Source: Takakia lepidozioides
Lineage: Eukaryota; Streptophyta; Takakiopsida; Takakiales; Takakiaceae
Assembly: GCA_030704615.1 (NCBI GenBank)
Contig: CM060734.1
Coordinates: forward strand, 30,456,042 to 30,520,041
Reading direction: 5' to 3'
DNA length: 64,000 nucleotides
Below, piece by piece: positions 12,101-24,526 of the stretch. The notes below the pieces were generated by a model, which was given only the letters and a program-made list of their open reading frames with translations, had not been told where the DNA came from and searched no databases. Each line of letters starts with the position of its first letter. The first letter of the stretch is position 1. Position numbers and translations under genes: made by a program.

Positions 12101-14625
12101 AAAACATGCCTCTTACAAGCTACTGTGCTTCTCAGAGTAAGGAGAAGTTTGCTGAAATTCACAGGATGCACTGAAAGGAGACCTGCATAAATTCCAAACG
12201 TTATTCAACTTCGAAGACTCTGCAACACCAATTGCGATATGGCTTTTGTCAGATGGAATTGTAAGGTGAGGACATTCAATTCACAGATCTTCGTCATCTA
12301 GGAGTATTGGCATGCATAATGGATTCAAAGGTATGTAGCATTGAGTGGCACAAGAGAAAATTCTCTCAAAAATTCAGTGATGGATTAAGAAACAGAGAAA
12401 CCTCCACAAATGTAAGGTCCCACGCGAAGCATCACCAGCAGCCCCAGCTCATGAGCAAGCTGCAAGAAAGCTGGCAGGTCTGCTGAGCCTTTGAAGTTGT
12501 ACTGACCAGGTTCTACCTCATGGAGATTCCACGGGACATAAGTTTGGATTGTATTCAGGCCCAGTGCCTTTGCTCTCAATAATCTGTCCTTCCAAATCTG
12601 CGAGTAACAACATGCATTTCAAATACAGAAAGAGACAAGGACTGGATTGGACAAAGACTAAGCAGTGTTTCAATGATGTCTAAATCAATGATGTAGATTC
12701 TAGAAGATTTAGAAAGTCTGACAGAATAGGTCTCAACTGACTGGGACCTTTTAGGAGGAATAGATGTCCAGATAAAACTAGGGAGTTGGGGTTTAGGTTG
12801 GGGGGGTAGTCCTAATGGGCTTTGTGCCCTGGCAAGAGAGCCACGATCTCATTTGACATTTTGCTTGCTGCAGCCCATTGGCCATATAAGAAGAGAAGAG
12901 CTAAATAAACCCATTGGACACAGTGCTGGAATCAGCATGGTGTTTTCTAGTCTGAAGTCTATCTAGCCCTTCCATTAAACAATCGATTCTCTGCAATAGA
13001 TCGGCATTGGCTGTGTGTGAGCGGTAATGCTGATTTCAGGACGAGTTCATACGCATTCGGGGGTTAACTTCTAATAACCAATTCCAAGACATTTGATATC
13101 TTGTGGGGATTACGCCCTCAAGAGAATATTATAGCCAGTATTCAACAGTTCATTATTTGGGATCTATCTTGAATTCCGCAATCGGATTACAAATTTCAAT
13201 GGCCATTTATCTCAAGAACTTTCCAACTTCCCAACCAGTTTGCCAAAATGAAGATAAGTCCCAGTAAATGTCACAAGCTTCCTTTTGTACTACCTCAGAA
13301 GTTAGCTGAAGTAGTGTCCTTGAGAGAAAAGGCTCAAACACAGATCAGATGGCAGAAGGTTTCAGGGTGTTTTTGATTGTACTGGAGGAGCTACAAGTTG
13401 CCTAAAGACACAATCTTCAGAAGCAAGTCTACAGGTGAGCTTGCCTGTGGAAGCACACGGAAGTAGTGAAGGTCACCTCCAATGATTCGAAAAGGTACCC
13501 CATCTTTCCAAAAAGTATCATTATCGATTATGAAGCTACGATCCCTCTCAGAATGTGCCTGCAGTAAGCCAGATTAGTAACACCCGGCACCATGAACAGC
13601 TTCAATAGCAAGAAGAGTTGATCGTGTCATGCTCAAAGAAAAGTAAGTGGTCCTCCATCTGCTACATTGTTCTTGCTTGTTCGCATATTACTAAGAAAGA
13701 GGGTAGCTCCCTAACATAGTAAAGTCCAAACAGAGGTAAGCTATGCCTACCTCGAAAGGTATTTGAGAGCTCACTTCCTTGTGGATCCAAGGAAACTCTA
13801 TTTAGGTGGAAAGCAGTGCCCAACAATTTCTGCTCAGCAAATCTATGAGTTCTCATCATCACACCACCCAATTTTCTGATTTGATGGATGCCCATACAGA
13901 CATCTTCTCCCCCTGCTTTCGCACTCTAAAGTGATAATGTCCCTAGAATTATACAGTCATATTCTGCTTGAGAGTGTTCCATGGTCAGCTTAGAGAGGCC
14001 AGAGATTGTATAGTGAAATAGACACTAAAGACAGTAACAGCGCCTAGAAGGGTACAGTTCATCAGAGGTCACAATCTAGACCCAGACTGCATTACAAGGA
14101 CGTCACATCGTGCATTTTTGTCCGACGCTTATTGACGATTTCCAGACTCCCCTACCTGCTTGAGCTCTAAAATACTTTTTCCCCACAGGGTATACACAAT
14201 TACGGCATGCTTCAGAGTGCTGGTGAGAAGTTTATAGACCAGCAGGAAGCTTTGATTCGGCTTCCTACAAATTGTTCATAAGTCTGGATGCTTTCAACTT
14301 TGGCTCTAAATACTGGCCCACAGGAGTTGGGACATTGCCGGTAGCTGACAATCAAGTCAGCGATAGCAAATCTTCGCATTGAATCATTCATTGGAGGTCG
14401 CACACGAGACCTAAACTTCATCCCAAGGGACACTACAATCCCATTCCACTGTAACCCATTTTGCCAAAGGGGTCCCCATCATGCTGGACATCCAAACTCC
14501 ACAAACCCAACACACATTGCGAAAAGAATGGACTTCCTTACGGAGGTAGAAGGAAGAGCGGATGAAACCAAGGGCGGAAGCAGCAGCAGCCCAAGCAGCA
14601 GCAGGCTGAGGTTGTCCTTCGCCAT
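6110..14625 (-). CDS. BGAL17-like: Beta-galactosidase, GH35 family, BGAL17-like (19 exons, 682 aa)
   Basis: The enzyme hydrolyses terminal beta-galactosyl residues, typically of cell-wall or secreted glycans. Exons (minus strand): 14625-14542, 13558-13445, 12597-12402, 12015-11927, 11510-11430, 11278-11184, 10571-10501, 10393-10303, 10070-9953, 9805-9710, 9404-9356, 9060-8870, 8577-8503, 8218-8081, 7612-7562, 7460-7268, 7135-6993, 6674-6609, 6217-6110; phases close to 682 aa, near the usual length of plant BGAL17. Exon 1 is a secretory signal peptide ([20 protein letters not shown]). Family landmarks are [30 protein letters not shown], the acid/base motif [10 protein letters not shown] (Glu192) and the nucleophile motif [13 protein letters not shown] (Glu275), then the C-terminal beta-sandwich domains ([20 protein letters not shown]). 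Introns 2 and 12 appear to use GC donors. No break was found, so the gene looks functional. Confidence 0.93.
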
Positions 14626-16544
14626 AGCAACTCCTCCCTCTCACAAAACTCAGAGCAAGAACAAGTAGAAGAAGGAACTTTAGCTTCAGAATCAAGCACA
14701 ACCCAGTGCCTTGGCATTGAAGCTTTGCGTTGCAGTTGCTGTCAGACACCTTGTCCTGGTATCTTTGCATGGAAGGCTCTCACTGGAATCTCTTCACAAA
14801 ACTGCACCCTTCCCTTCTCACTCTTCCTTTAGACTGGGACCATCCCCACTGATATTTTATCCACCGTAAGATTCACCTCATTTGTTACAAGATCTTGTTC
14901 ATAGATTCTAAGAAGGTGGACGGTTCAAAATATTGACAAGTATTACTTATATTGTTCTAATAAGAGAATCTATTTCATGGCCGCCCGAAGAGCTTTTAGG
15001 GAGTCGGGTGTTAAGGAATACTTATGAGAGGAAGATAGGCTCCCGAGGATTGCAGAGGAGCTTGGGACTCTGCAACTGAGCGCTAGAAGGTGTAGGTACA
15101 ATCGGATTTCGTCTTCTTCTTATCGTTGCTTCGAACAGGCGGTGAGGTCCAATTGTAATTAGAAATATCCTGGCACGGATTGAAATTGACTTGCAACCTC
15201 CAAAATTCAAATGGTGCTGCAGGCCTGCGGAAGCCTGAGATCATTCAACATGGTTTAATCTTGAGCAAGGCGAGGTTGTTTGGTTTGAGCTGAACTGGGT
15301 TGAATCACATTTTCATGTCAATTGTGCAGCTAATAAACTTTGGCGTGCACATGTGAGCTTCATCGTATATCTCTAATGATGCACTGTATTTAAGTTGGGT
15401 TCTGATGCGTCTGCGTTACTTCAATGAGCTTTCTCATGGTCGCCATGGATGTTGACTCTGCAATCAAGTCTACAGGGCCATATCTGTGACCTCCATAAGC
15501 GTTAAAAAACTATATGTGTTAGCATAATTCTTACTCCCTACTTGGGTTAACTAAGCAAGCGTTAAGTGTTTAACTGTTAAACACTGGTTACTCCCCTCTT
15601 TGTATAATGACCATGTGTATGTGTTAAAGTGCTCTTATCCACTCAAATTAAGTCTCTATCAACTCAAGTGGGCATACACTATATGGAGGAGCTTAATAAT
15701 AGAGATTCCAGTGGACAAACATTAAGTGAAGCTGCAGGAAACTATTAAGTGGCTATTAACTATTAAGTAACTATTAACATTCACATCAGACACTCATAGA
15801 ATCTTTCTTCCAACCTTCACTGCCCGTAGATCATCAGCAGTGATGGCGATTTTTCCCTTCTCGTAGTTCTATTAACGTGAACTTTATAAATGTTATTTTT
15901 CATTGATCCTAAATTTGTATCTGTTAAAGTGCTACAATCCTTTAAGTGTTACAGTTTTTCTTACTCCCAAAGATTAACACATATGGAGGGCCGACTGTAC
16001 CAGGAATCAAGCAAACTCTCGGACAGAAAAACTCAGTTAAATTCAGATTTGAGTTGCAATAGACTCGAGTTGGAGCAACTGACCATGTTATTGAGCGTCA
16101 AATGTTCATATCTCTAGAACAATAGTGCATGCAAGCTGTAAAACCAGCAGCTTGACATGAATTACGACCAGCTGCTAAACATCGAAATAACCAAGTGCTA
16201 GTGTACACATGTATTCTGGAACTGAATTCATATAGTTACTCCTGAAGTAATTGACCGATCCTCTGAGCTCGACAGTTCGTTCAATCAGAACTTGCTCTTT
16301 ATTTGAATTAGAGATTTAAATACAGCTCGAGCATCAATTGATATGTAACTATAATCAATGGCTAGTTCGCGCCAGCTTGTTCAGTTCTTGGAGGAGTTTG
16401 CTAATTCAGATAGGTGTTTCTAGTTTCTACCCTAATTCGCTTGTGTATCTAGCATCCTTCCAGATTCGACTTCCCGCTGCATTCTCGAGATGCCGAGAAA
16501 GATCAAAGATGGGACTTTGGCAGATATAAAACCGAATTTGCAAA
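14626..16544. other. Intergenic region between BGAL and CLE genes
   Basis: This includes the likely BGAL promoter just above 14625. The stretch at 15500-15800 is AT-rich with repeated TTAAGTG/CTATTAAGT words. No gene, RNA or transposon structure could be supported. Confidence 0.5.
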
Positions 16545-16976
16545 TTACTTGTTGTGTGCTGGATTCGGGGCGCTGGGAACTACATGGTATTTGTGACGAG
16601 TAGTGGAACTGTGCACATTGTAGGGATCATCTCCCCTCAGCGTTCTTTTCCGAAAGGGGTATCGAAGTGCAGACTCTGCTCCTGGTGGTGCGACTGGTGA
16701 AGGATAGTAACTTGCGCTCAATTGCAAGTTTGGCGTTTCCTTAAGACGATCCTCGTCGACAGTACTCCACGATTGTAACGACCTTCTGATAAGTTGCCTT
16801 GGGATTGTGTATGTAGATAGCTTGTCCACTGTCCGCTCACCATAGACGTTGGATGCCAATTTGTCAATGTGATCGTCAGTGAGAAGAAGTGACCGATTTC
16901 CATATTCTGACGAGAAGACTGAGAGGGACACCAAGAACAAACTCACGAGGACACAAATTTGCAAGGCTTTCCACAT
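16545..16976 (-). CDS. CLE-type signalling peptide precursor (143 aa, single exon)
   Basis: This is an intronless ORF with a true ATG at 16976. Residues 1-22 form a secretory signal peptide (MWKALQICVLVSLFLVSLSV). A long variable, hydrophilic middle follows, and the C-terminus ends YHVVPSAPNPAHNK. The last segment fits the 12-residue CLAVATA3/ESR (CLE) motif, consensus R-x-V-P-S-G-P-N-P-L-H-N/H, read here as HVVPSAPNPAHN with one residue after it. This layout (signal peptide, spacer, C-terminal CLE box) is diagnostic of CLE precursors, which are secreted and processed into ligands for CLV1/TDR-type receptor kinases in meristem and vascular control. Oddities are His at position 1 (as in TDIF peptides), Ala instead of the usual Gly6, and Ala at position 10. 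The receptor and role cannot be told from sequence. Confidence 0.8.
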   Translation of the reverse strand: MWKALQICVLVSLFLVSLSVFSSEYGNRSLLLTDDHIDKLASNVYGERTVDKLSTYTIPRQLIRRSLQSWSTVDEDRLKETPNLQLSASYYPSPVAPPGAESALRYPFRKRTLRGDDPYNVHSSTTRHKYHVVPSAPNPAHNK

Positions 16977-18856
16977 GTTTCAAGATGGCCTGTTCGATCA
17001 GCAGTGCGATGATGCGTTTTTGGGCTAAAATGATCGTTCTCGAGAAACCTCTACTGTCTGTCCGCCGAGTCAAAACTGAGTAGCTCCCTAGAGTGGAAAA
17101 TATTCAACCTATGTTTGTACGAGTTCAAATTTGTCTTAGCGAAGCTGTGAAGAACTTGTAAAGCAGCGACGGTCGCTTTCACCTTTCAGCGTGATTTTGC
17201 TGTCTAGAAACCAAATCCTACTCATACTGGTCAAGGGTGTTTACTAGGTGCTTAGGGAGTGAGTATTGATGGCTGGCCACTATGTTCAAGATTGACCCGG
17301 GGATTCAGAGAGTAAAGAGCTCGAGGTCTCTGCACGACAGATCTTGTGGACTAGTTAGAAGTCTTAGAAGCTTGCACGGAACAGGAGAGAAAGCTGCAGA
17401 TTCTTGGTGTCCTATCCTTTGAGGGGAGAGAGCGAACTAGACTATCTAATTTTTAGAGGTTTAATGGCCAGACAAACTTGTAGAGATCCACACCGGCTGA
17501 CATGAGGCTGACATGAAAGTGGGAGCTACTTATATATGAAAGTCATATGCATTCCAATCTGGAGGTCAAGTCAATCTTCAGATTTCTTTATTGAATCACG
17601 CTACTGAAAGTCTATATATATTCCCGGTGTTTAGGCAATCGTACACTCCCCAGGTTTACTCTTGTAGCACGGCAGGCTTAAGGACTGTCTGGTATTTCCA
17701 ATGTCTTTGGAATTTGCTAGAGCTCTCGATGGTGAATCCTCGCAACAATCGATGCATGAAATGAATTGAAAATCTGCAGCACCTTCGAGCACCCAATTGT
17801 GCAAATTTGCAGCCACCAACATACATAAATGTATGCCATGATGAGCCGGGCGCCAGCTGGTAAGCGCCATGCTCCAGATGATATCCAACTTGCAGTCGAC
17901 AAAGGAAGAAATGAGCTATTTGGGGTAGTTTCCAGTGTCAACCCACCAGGATTCGAGATTCCACAAGGATAATGCATGATCTAAAGTGCTCATGGGTTGA
18001 CTTGATCCCGAACCGTGCGTTGAGGAGCGGGTAGTATAAAGGTCAGCTCCTGCCCCACTCATGCCCATGTCAGCTGATCTTTCCCCCGCGAACTCTTGCG
18101 AGCACTAAGCCATATTTTCTTGTCTCCTTGCTCGAGAATTGGTGCTGCGTGCCAGGAATTTGGAGAGTAGAAGATACACGAAACTGTGGCAAAGGCCCTG
18201 CCGGAAGACCATGCATCACCCATGCATGAATCCTCGGTAGTTTGGCTCTCGATTCCATACACTGGGCCCCACTACATAGTTTTGGGTTTCGCAAGCAACA
18301 ACAAGAAGGAATGAAAGAATCTAAACAACCTGTGTCATTCCGCCAATCACAACTCACATTATGCCCATATATCCATAGACCCAAGAAGGACACAGTACAA
18401 AAACAGAAAACAATGAAGTCGCCCTTGTTATTGAAGGAATGAAAGGCTTTAGCCCGGGTCAAGGAATGTGATACAGTAAATTTGCAGGGACCCACTTGGG
18501 AGTGTGTGAATGTGGCGCTTCAAACTTCCGTTTGCAGTTATCTAGTAAAGGAGTACAAAGTTGTCTTCCAAGCAGCCCATTATGAGATATTTGTTCTCAT
18601 TTAGCAGGAATCCAACAGTCAGAAGAAACAAAGATGCATGACATACATGCAGGTTGTTACAAATGTGATGTCGAACTCATCAAAACACACGTCTAGCAAG
18701 CCACAATGTGTGCGTGCAAACCGAGACAAGATTGTAGTGTGCACGCAGCCACGTGGGTGCGACGCAAAAGTGTAGTCTCGAGCTGCCATCATCTCTCTCA
18801 GTTCTCTTCTAGCTGTGGTCCACTATTTGCACTGAGGAGCAAATACAGGGAACCGT
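16977..18856. other. Intergenic region between CLE and methyltransferase-like genes
   Basis: Several ORFs of 60-140 codons exist on both strands, but none has a recognisable domain, consistent splice sites or a plausible protein composition. The CLE promoter should lie just above 16976, and the promoter of the plus-strand methyltransferase just below 18857. Confidence 0.5.
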
Positions 18857-21800
18857 ATGGCAGCCTCAGTGGTGGGCTGGACATTGTTTGCGCGTCCGTT
18901 CCAGCGGCACTTACATTACAACTCTAGAGCAGTGCATCTGCCTCGCTCGGCTCGTGCGGCAACCAATTTGGTGTGCCCACAATCATCTCGTGTGGAGCTC
19001 GGTGGAGGGTTGATTCCATGCATGCCGCGTAGATTAGTGATCCGAGCAGCTTTACTTGGGCTCCTTGTGGGCGGCATGGGATCGTCCGTTCCAGCTCTTG
19101 CCAAGCTCAAGACATCTGAGGCTGAGGAGGTACTGCACTCTATGTTTCTACCTTGTTAGACGAACGGGTAGCGGTGGAACCCGAAAGAATCGGCTATCTA
19201 GCTAGTGGTTGTGAAAATTGACCTAATTCATCGACAATTTCTCGGAATTCTACACATCTAAGTTGGAGCCCCAGGAGCAAGTTTGGACGTTGAACAAAGG
19301 GCTCGATGCTAAGGTCCGGTATTATGTAGCAATTTTCTAAATGATCCTTATAAAGAGTAGCAGGCTCCCTTCCAAATTTCCCGGGCATTTGATCTGTATA
19401 TATGAGAAAACAACGATGTGGTCATCTCTTTGCATACTGCATTAGGAGGTGTGTTGGAGTTGTGGATGCATTTGGGGCTTGATTTGCAATTGAAGTGTCA
19501 GTGGTTAGCTGACCCAGCGGCTCCACAGAACCCTGCTCACCTTTACTTAAAGAGATTATATGCGACAATATACCTATGACACGAGCTGTGAGGAGATACT
19601 AATGTACGTGTCGCCCTAACCATTGAAATTAACCACCTAGAAGCTCACCGTTTATGGAGTCTTCCAAACCGTCGTTTCCCGAGATACTACAATAATCAAA
19701 TTGTATACGCAGTTAGTGATCATTTTCCTCACAGCTCTCTAGTCACAAGGGTCAATTTTATAATCCTTAAATCTAGCTGTGGATTTTGTACTCCCGAAAC
19801 TCTGCTCTCACTACAGTCGCGATTGCATATTTGTCATGTGCACTTTGGAATTGCTTTACTATTTGTTGAGGTAAACCAGGTGAGTTGTTGTAGATACTAA
19901 GGACTGTGGAGTGGCCCGAGCAGTTTCCTTTCAAAGCTGAAGATTTTCAGCGATATGACGAGTAAGCTTTCTTACCGCTCACTGCTTTTATATTGTACTT
20001 CCAATCATGGATGTAGTCTTAAAGTGTAAGGTTGTTTCATCCTTTTGTGGCCTTTCTGCCACACATCCTGTGAGATATATGAGCTGTCCAGGGTGATAGG
20101 TTCTGCCATACAGTGCTTTCGCCAATAATTCCTGTCACTCCTATATTTCACTTCAACTCTGGTACAGGCTAAATATCATCCAAGAATACGGCCGCAGCTC
20201 AGTGCTGATTAGTCCGGTCTGTAATACCCACTGACTGTAGTACCCCTACGGCCAGTCACACCATAAGTCCTGCCAGTAGACTCTAAAGAAGACAGTATCT
20301 TGGGGGTACATATTTATTTGAACAGAGTGGACTTTGTGTTCAGGTCGCCAGACACAACTTTTTATTCCTCACCAAGATTTGTCACGCATATCGATGACCC
20401 GGCAATCAAGTCCCTCACTCAGCACTATGCCTCTGTGTTTCCCCCGAGCAACACTCCTGGTGTGGCTCTGCTCGACATGTGCAGCAGCTGGGTAAGCCTT
20501 CATCTGAGCATTCTTAGCTTCTGGGACTGTATTCTCAATTCTATCGTTTGGGTGACTTTCCTTGTCTTTTTTGGCTTTCATGCATTTGTGACGGAAATTT
20601 GCCTGTGAGGCTGTCCTTGTTGCCTGATCAAACTTCAGCAGTGGTATTTTGGTTCAATTGATTAATTTGTTAGGGGTGAGACTGGTGCAGATAAGTCATT
20701 ATCCCAAGGGCTACAAACAGGATAAAATTGTAGGGATGGGGCTAAATGAAGAAGAGCTCAAGCACAATTCGGTACAGGGGCCTGTCTTTCTGTGGCATTA
20801 TTGCATCTTTGTTGTGGCAGTTCAAGCAGTGGGTTTTGCTCAGAAAATTGGGACTCAGTGGATGTAGCAGTATGCAATGATGTTAACCATCATTTTGCTG
20901 TCCTGGCTTGCTAAATGTAGAGGTAGCTCTAAACTCAGTGTGTTGTGGGAACCTCTTATTAGAAAAGCTTATGGTAGCCTTGCTGTGCTTGTGCATTGTT
21001 GGATTTTGAAAGCTCCCATGAAAGAAATTTGGGATATTTTAGTCTGAAAAGTAACTTAAGGGTAGCGTGCCAATAGTCCCATGTGGTCAATCTAATGTTG
21101 TAGCATTCTCATTCTTGCTATGTTCTCTGTGGTCAAGTCTCCAATCCGTTATGTGAAGTTGTCTGCACTGTTGATCAAGTAGTGAGAGTACCACCATGCA
21201 GCATGATTGTCTTTGCAGGGGTGAAGGCATGGCTGAGTAAAGTGAAGGGAGGGAATGACAGGTGCTTACAGAGTATGTTGTTCAAGATCTGAACAATAAT
21301 ACTGCACTGCCTTTCGATGACAACTCTTTTGGTGTGATCACAAATGTGGTACTCCCTAAACTATCCTTGATGCTTCTTTTGCAATCCTTTGCTGGGTTAA
21401 CATGGCTTCCTTTGACCTGTACGGACAAATGTACAGCCTTTTGACCTCCATTGATATGCACTTCCACTCTCTCTACCTCTGATATAAACATGAACACATG
21501 TTGAAGGAAACTTGTGCTTGAGTTTGGGAAGGATAAGAGGTATGTCATTTTCACTGGAGCATTTTTCAGGTAAGTGTTGACTACTTGGCAAAACCACTGG
21601 AAGTTTTCAAGGAGATGCATCGCATATTAAAGCCTGGAGGGTTGGCTATTATGAGGTATGTCGGTGGCTTACTTGTAGCACTGGTAGGAATATTCAAGCA
21701 GGAAGTGTTTTGATTGAGACTTAGCAACCAACCAGTATCCCAGTGCTTAAAACACCATGGTCACACTACGTGGTGTGTGTTCAATCTGGAGTTTAAGGAA

Positions 21801-22680
21801 GCCAAATTATCCAATGTACCATTGTCGAGTGTAGATGTCTCTGCTACATGCACACTATTTTCATGAGCCAGGGATCACTTTCCATGAGCTATGGGTATAC
21901 ACCAGCATGTTCTATCAACCATCTCTTAACGTCAGTCTCGGGTTGAGAATAAAATCTGGGTAGCAAGATGGCTACCAGAGAAACCAATATGAGAATAATC
22001 ATACTCTCATCTGAAAGTAGGTACTCCGTGGACTAGAAAATCATCACCCTCCTTCTGCCCCCTCATTGGAGTCGATATCGGCAGTTCTCATGGTTGAGGA
22101 ATGTCTACGTCATCTTAACTATCATGCTCTGCTTAGATTACAGTACTTGGTGAACTTCTGGGAACATCACAGGTTTTGTTTGCTTGCTCAGTTTTTCAAA
22201 TCGATGCTTTTGGACAAAAGCCATCTCAATCTGGACATCTACAGGAGATGTAGACCATGTATGGATTGTAGGTTCATACTTCCATTTTGCTAAAGGCTTT
22301 GAAGCTCCTCAGGTAAGTAAAGTTGCTACAAACTGCTCATGGGAAAGATTCTTTTAAAGGACTTGATTCGGCTGAAAATGGGATATTTGGCAATGTTACA
22401 AGTCTTCCTGTAGCTGAAATTTTGAAAAGATGGATTGAGACGATTAGCCAGGGAGTTGGCATATTGTGTGCGATAACATGCTTGAAATGGGTTTTAGAGG
22501 AATGTTCATGGGTACTGGTCATAAGTTTAGTATGGGCCTCCCAAACTCTATCCTGAAGTAGTTCTTACTGGATGTATGACCCTGAATGTCGTGTTTATCT
22601 TGCAGGCACTGGACATATCACCCAATCCGGGTAGGACTGATCCAATGTACATTGTCTTCTCCAGAAAGTTGAAAGCATAA
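18857..22680 (+). CDS. SAM-dependent methyltransferase-like protein with thylakoid/Tat-type leader (8 exons, 306 aa)
   Basis: Exons are 18857-19129, 19912-19961, 20344-20491, 20691-20771, 21262-21348, 21570-21655, 22192-22312 and 22606-22680; all boundaries are GT-AG and the phases close. The body is a class-I methyltransferase-like domain of the kind shared by cyanobacteria and plants: FYSSPRFVTHIDDPAIKSLT, then a motif-I equivalent ALLDMCSSW, SHYPKGYKQDKIVGMGLNEE, VVQDLNNNTALPFDDNSFGV, and EVFKEMHRILKPGGLAIM. The first exon is a bipartite leader. An Arg/Ser-rich region is followed by a twin arginine (R58-R59), a hydrophobic run and an Ala-x-Ala cleavage site (VPALA, ending at residue 82), as in Tat-imported thylakoid lumen proteins. 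Lumen location is inferred. The substrate is unknown. The 3' end (exons 7-8) is duplicated in inverted orientation near 55.3-55.9 kb. Confidence 0.85.
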
Positions 22681-23720
22681 GCACAACCAACTTTCACTTT
22701 CCCATCTTCTTCCCCATCTGTATTTCTGATAATTGTAGCTAGTTTGTATCAAAAAGTTTTGCTGAAGCACATGGGCATCTGGATGTTCACCCACGTAACT
22801 TAGATGTATGTCCACTTCTTTGAGCAGCAGGTTTTATTGCTAGCTGTCAGAGATCCTGTTGATTCTGGTGAAGCTGCCCAAAAAAAAATGAGGGGCACTC
22901 TATCAAGCAATAGGTGGACATGAATCCAAAAGAACCCAGTCCCTTGGTTGGTGAACACTGCTCGCGTTTTGGCGTCTGGTCTGAGCCTGCAGATTGACCC
23001 CAATGAATGGTCATGGAACTTCCAAGACTCCTCAGTTTCATTCTTTCAGTATACAGCCAAAGAAGCCAGAACCCTGCTTAAAGCTTTGCCATTCAAGGTG
23101 AGATGGGAGAGGACAGTAAATGGTCAGGCTATAACTTCATGGGTGGAAACTGGAATTCGATATGGGAGTTGGGTGTTTGGGCACAGACCTGTGGCAAATA
23201 AGGCAATAACTACCATATGCAATGACATTCTTCCTTCTGTGTAGATACTACTGCATCAAACATGCAAGCTATTACCCAGCAAGTTCCACTGAAATGTAGT
23301 TATAAGACTACTTGTAGAATTGTGCAATCTTCCAGTAGCCTCCACTCCTCAGCAGGCAACCGCTTGGCTGCCTGTAGATCCACCATGGTAACCACCTTTG
23401 GCTTCTTAATGTACCATTTACTTCTACCTGCGTTGAGAAATACTGGATTTTGTGACAACATAAGCTGCATTTCTGCATACAGCTGCAAATTGAACCCATT
23501 AAGCCATTTCCTGCCGTCTTATTAGCTCCACACTATGCCTTGATGGTCAGGGACTCGGTAGGTGGGGGTGAACAGGGAGGTAGTGACGGGTTACCCAAGC
23601 ATAGAAAGGGAACACTTTTGTAATAGGGGTCCGGGTCGCAAGCGGCCAATTTTTGGCGAGTCTTTTGCTTTTGGAAATAAATGAATGGAATTGTTTTTGG
23701 GGCCCTGGAGGCAACTTCAT
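21800..23720. repeat. Inverted segmental duplication, arm A
   Basis: This arm runs from intron 6 of the methyltransferase gene through exons 7-8 and about 1 kb of 3' flank. It matches the reverse complement of about 54235-57100, with point changes and indels. The shared 3' flank contains a long reading-frame relic (NEWSWNFQDSSVSFFQ) present in both arms. Arm A carries the intact gene, so it is probably the source. Ends were judged by eye. Confidence 0.8.
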
Positions 23721-24177
23721 TAGTACTGGTCTCACAGAGCATTCATACAAGGGGATGACTAGACCGTTTGTCATCACATGTTCATTAGTCCTGAAGTGCA
23801 GAGCGCAGGCTCAGAAGGGCCATTCTCTCTTTTCGTGCGCTTGCGTGTTTGTAAATGTGTACGTTTGTGGAGTGCCTGCAGACATATAGTTCTTGTTCTG
23901 ATCTGACACACCCCCTCACTAAAAAACCCCACCTTTGGTACTCTAGGTTTGTTGGGGGAAGGATATATACATCAACTGCGCGCAACGGTGTGCGGAAGTC
24001 TCTCTCTTGGAGGGTTCCCTTTGCCCAAATCCAGAAACTCGCCATGCCCCCCCCTGCTCTTAGTACTTCTAGAACCTGTGTTTGTGCAGCAACCACAAAG
24101 CATCCATCAACGGGGCTCGCAAAAATGAAAAATGAAAGATGCAAACCGGTTGACGGCAGACAAGCGTGTGAAGGTGA

Positions 24178-24435
24178 AGAAGAGTAAGCAGTAGATCAGG
24201 CAGGTATTTGACAAGGTTGTGGCAGCATCCTCACTACTTCCATTTCCCCGCACCCTGTGTGGCTCCTTTGGAGGATCAACCGCTCCAGGTGATTGACTTT
24301 GTCAAAGCCAAGAGCCCTACTACACCGCGCAGGCGTGAGAGCGGCTGCGCAGGTACCCCAACGGACCGTGCAGGCCCCACGTTCGCCTCTCTAACACTCT
24401 GCGCGCACAAGCTGTTCCACTCCAGCAACAATTGT
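24178..24435 (+). repeat. Dispersed repeat, copy 2
   Basis: Longer counterpart of 2815-3000, with an additional internal segment of about 70 bp that contains CCTACTACACCGCGCAGGCG. Family unknown. Confidence 0.7.
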
Positions 24436-24526
24436 ACAACAACATCAGGCCCTATGTACATGTCCAACACTGGTATATACGCTTGTGAAGGGCAGCTAAC
24501 TCCACCCTTCCGTTATCTAAGGCGTG

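Noticed and set aside
12768-13140. Possible solo LTR in beta-galactosidase intron 2 (TATA-like CCATATAAG, AATAAA)
   Set aside because: I could not find TG/CA ends with a target duplication, so the call is not supported.
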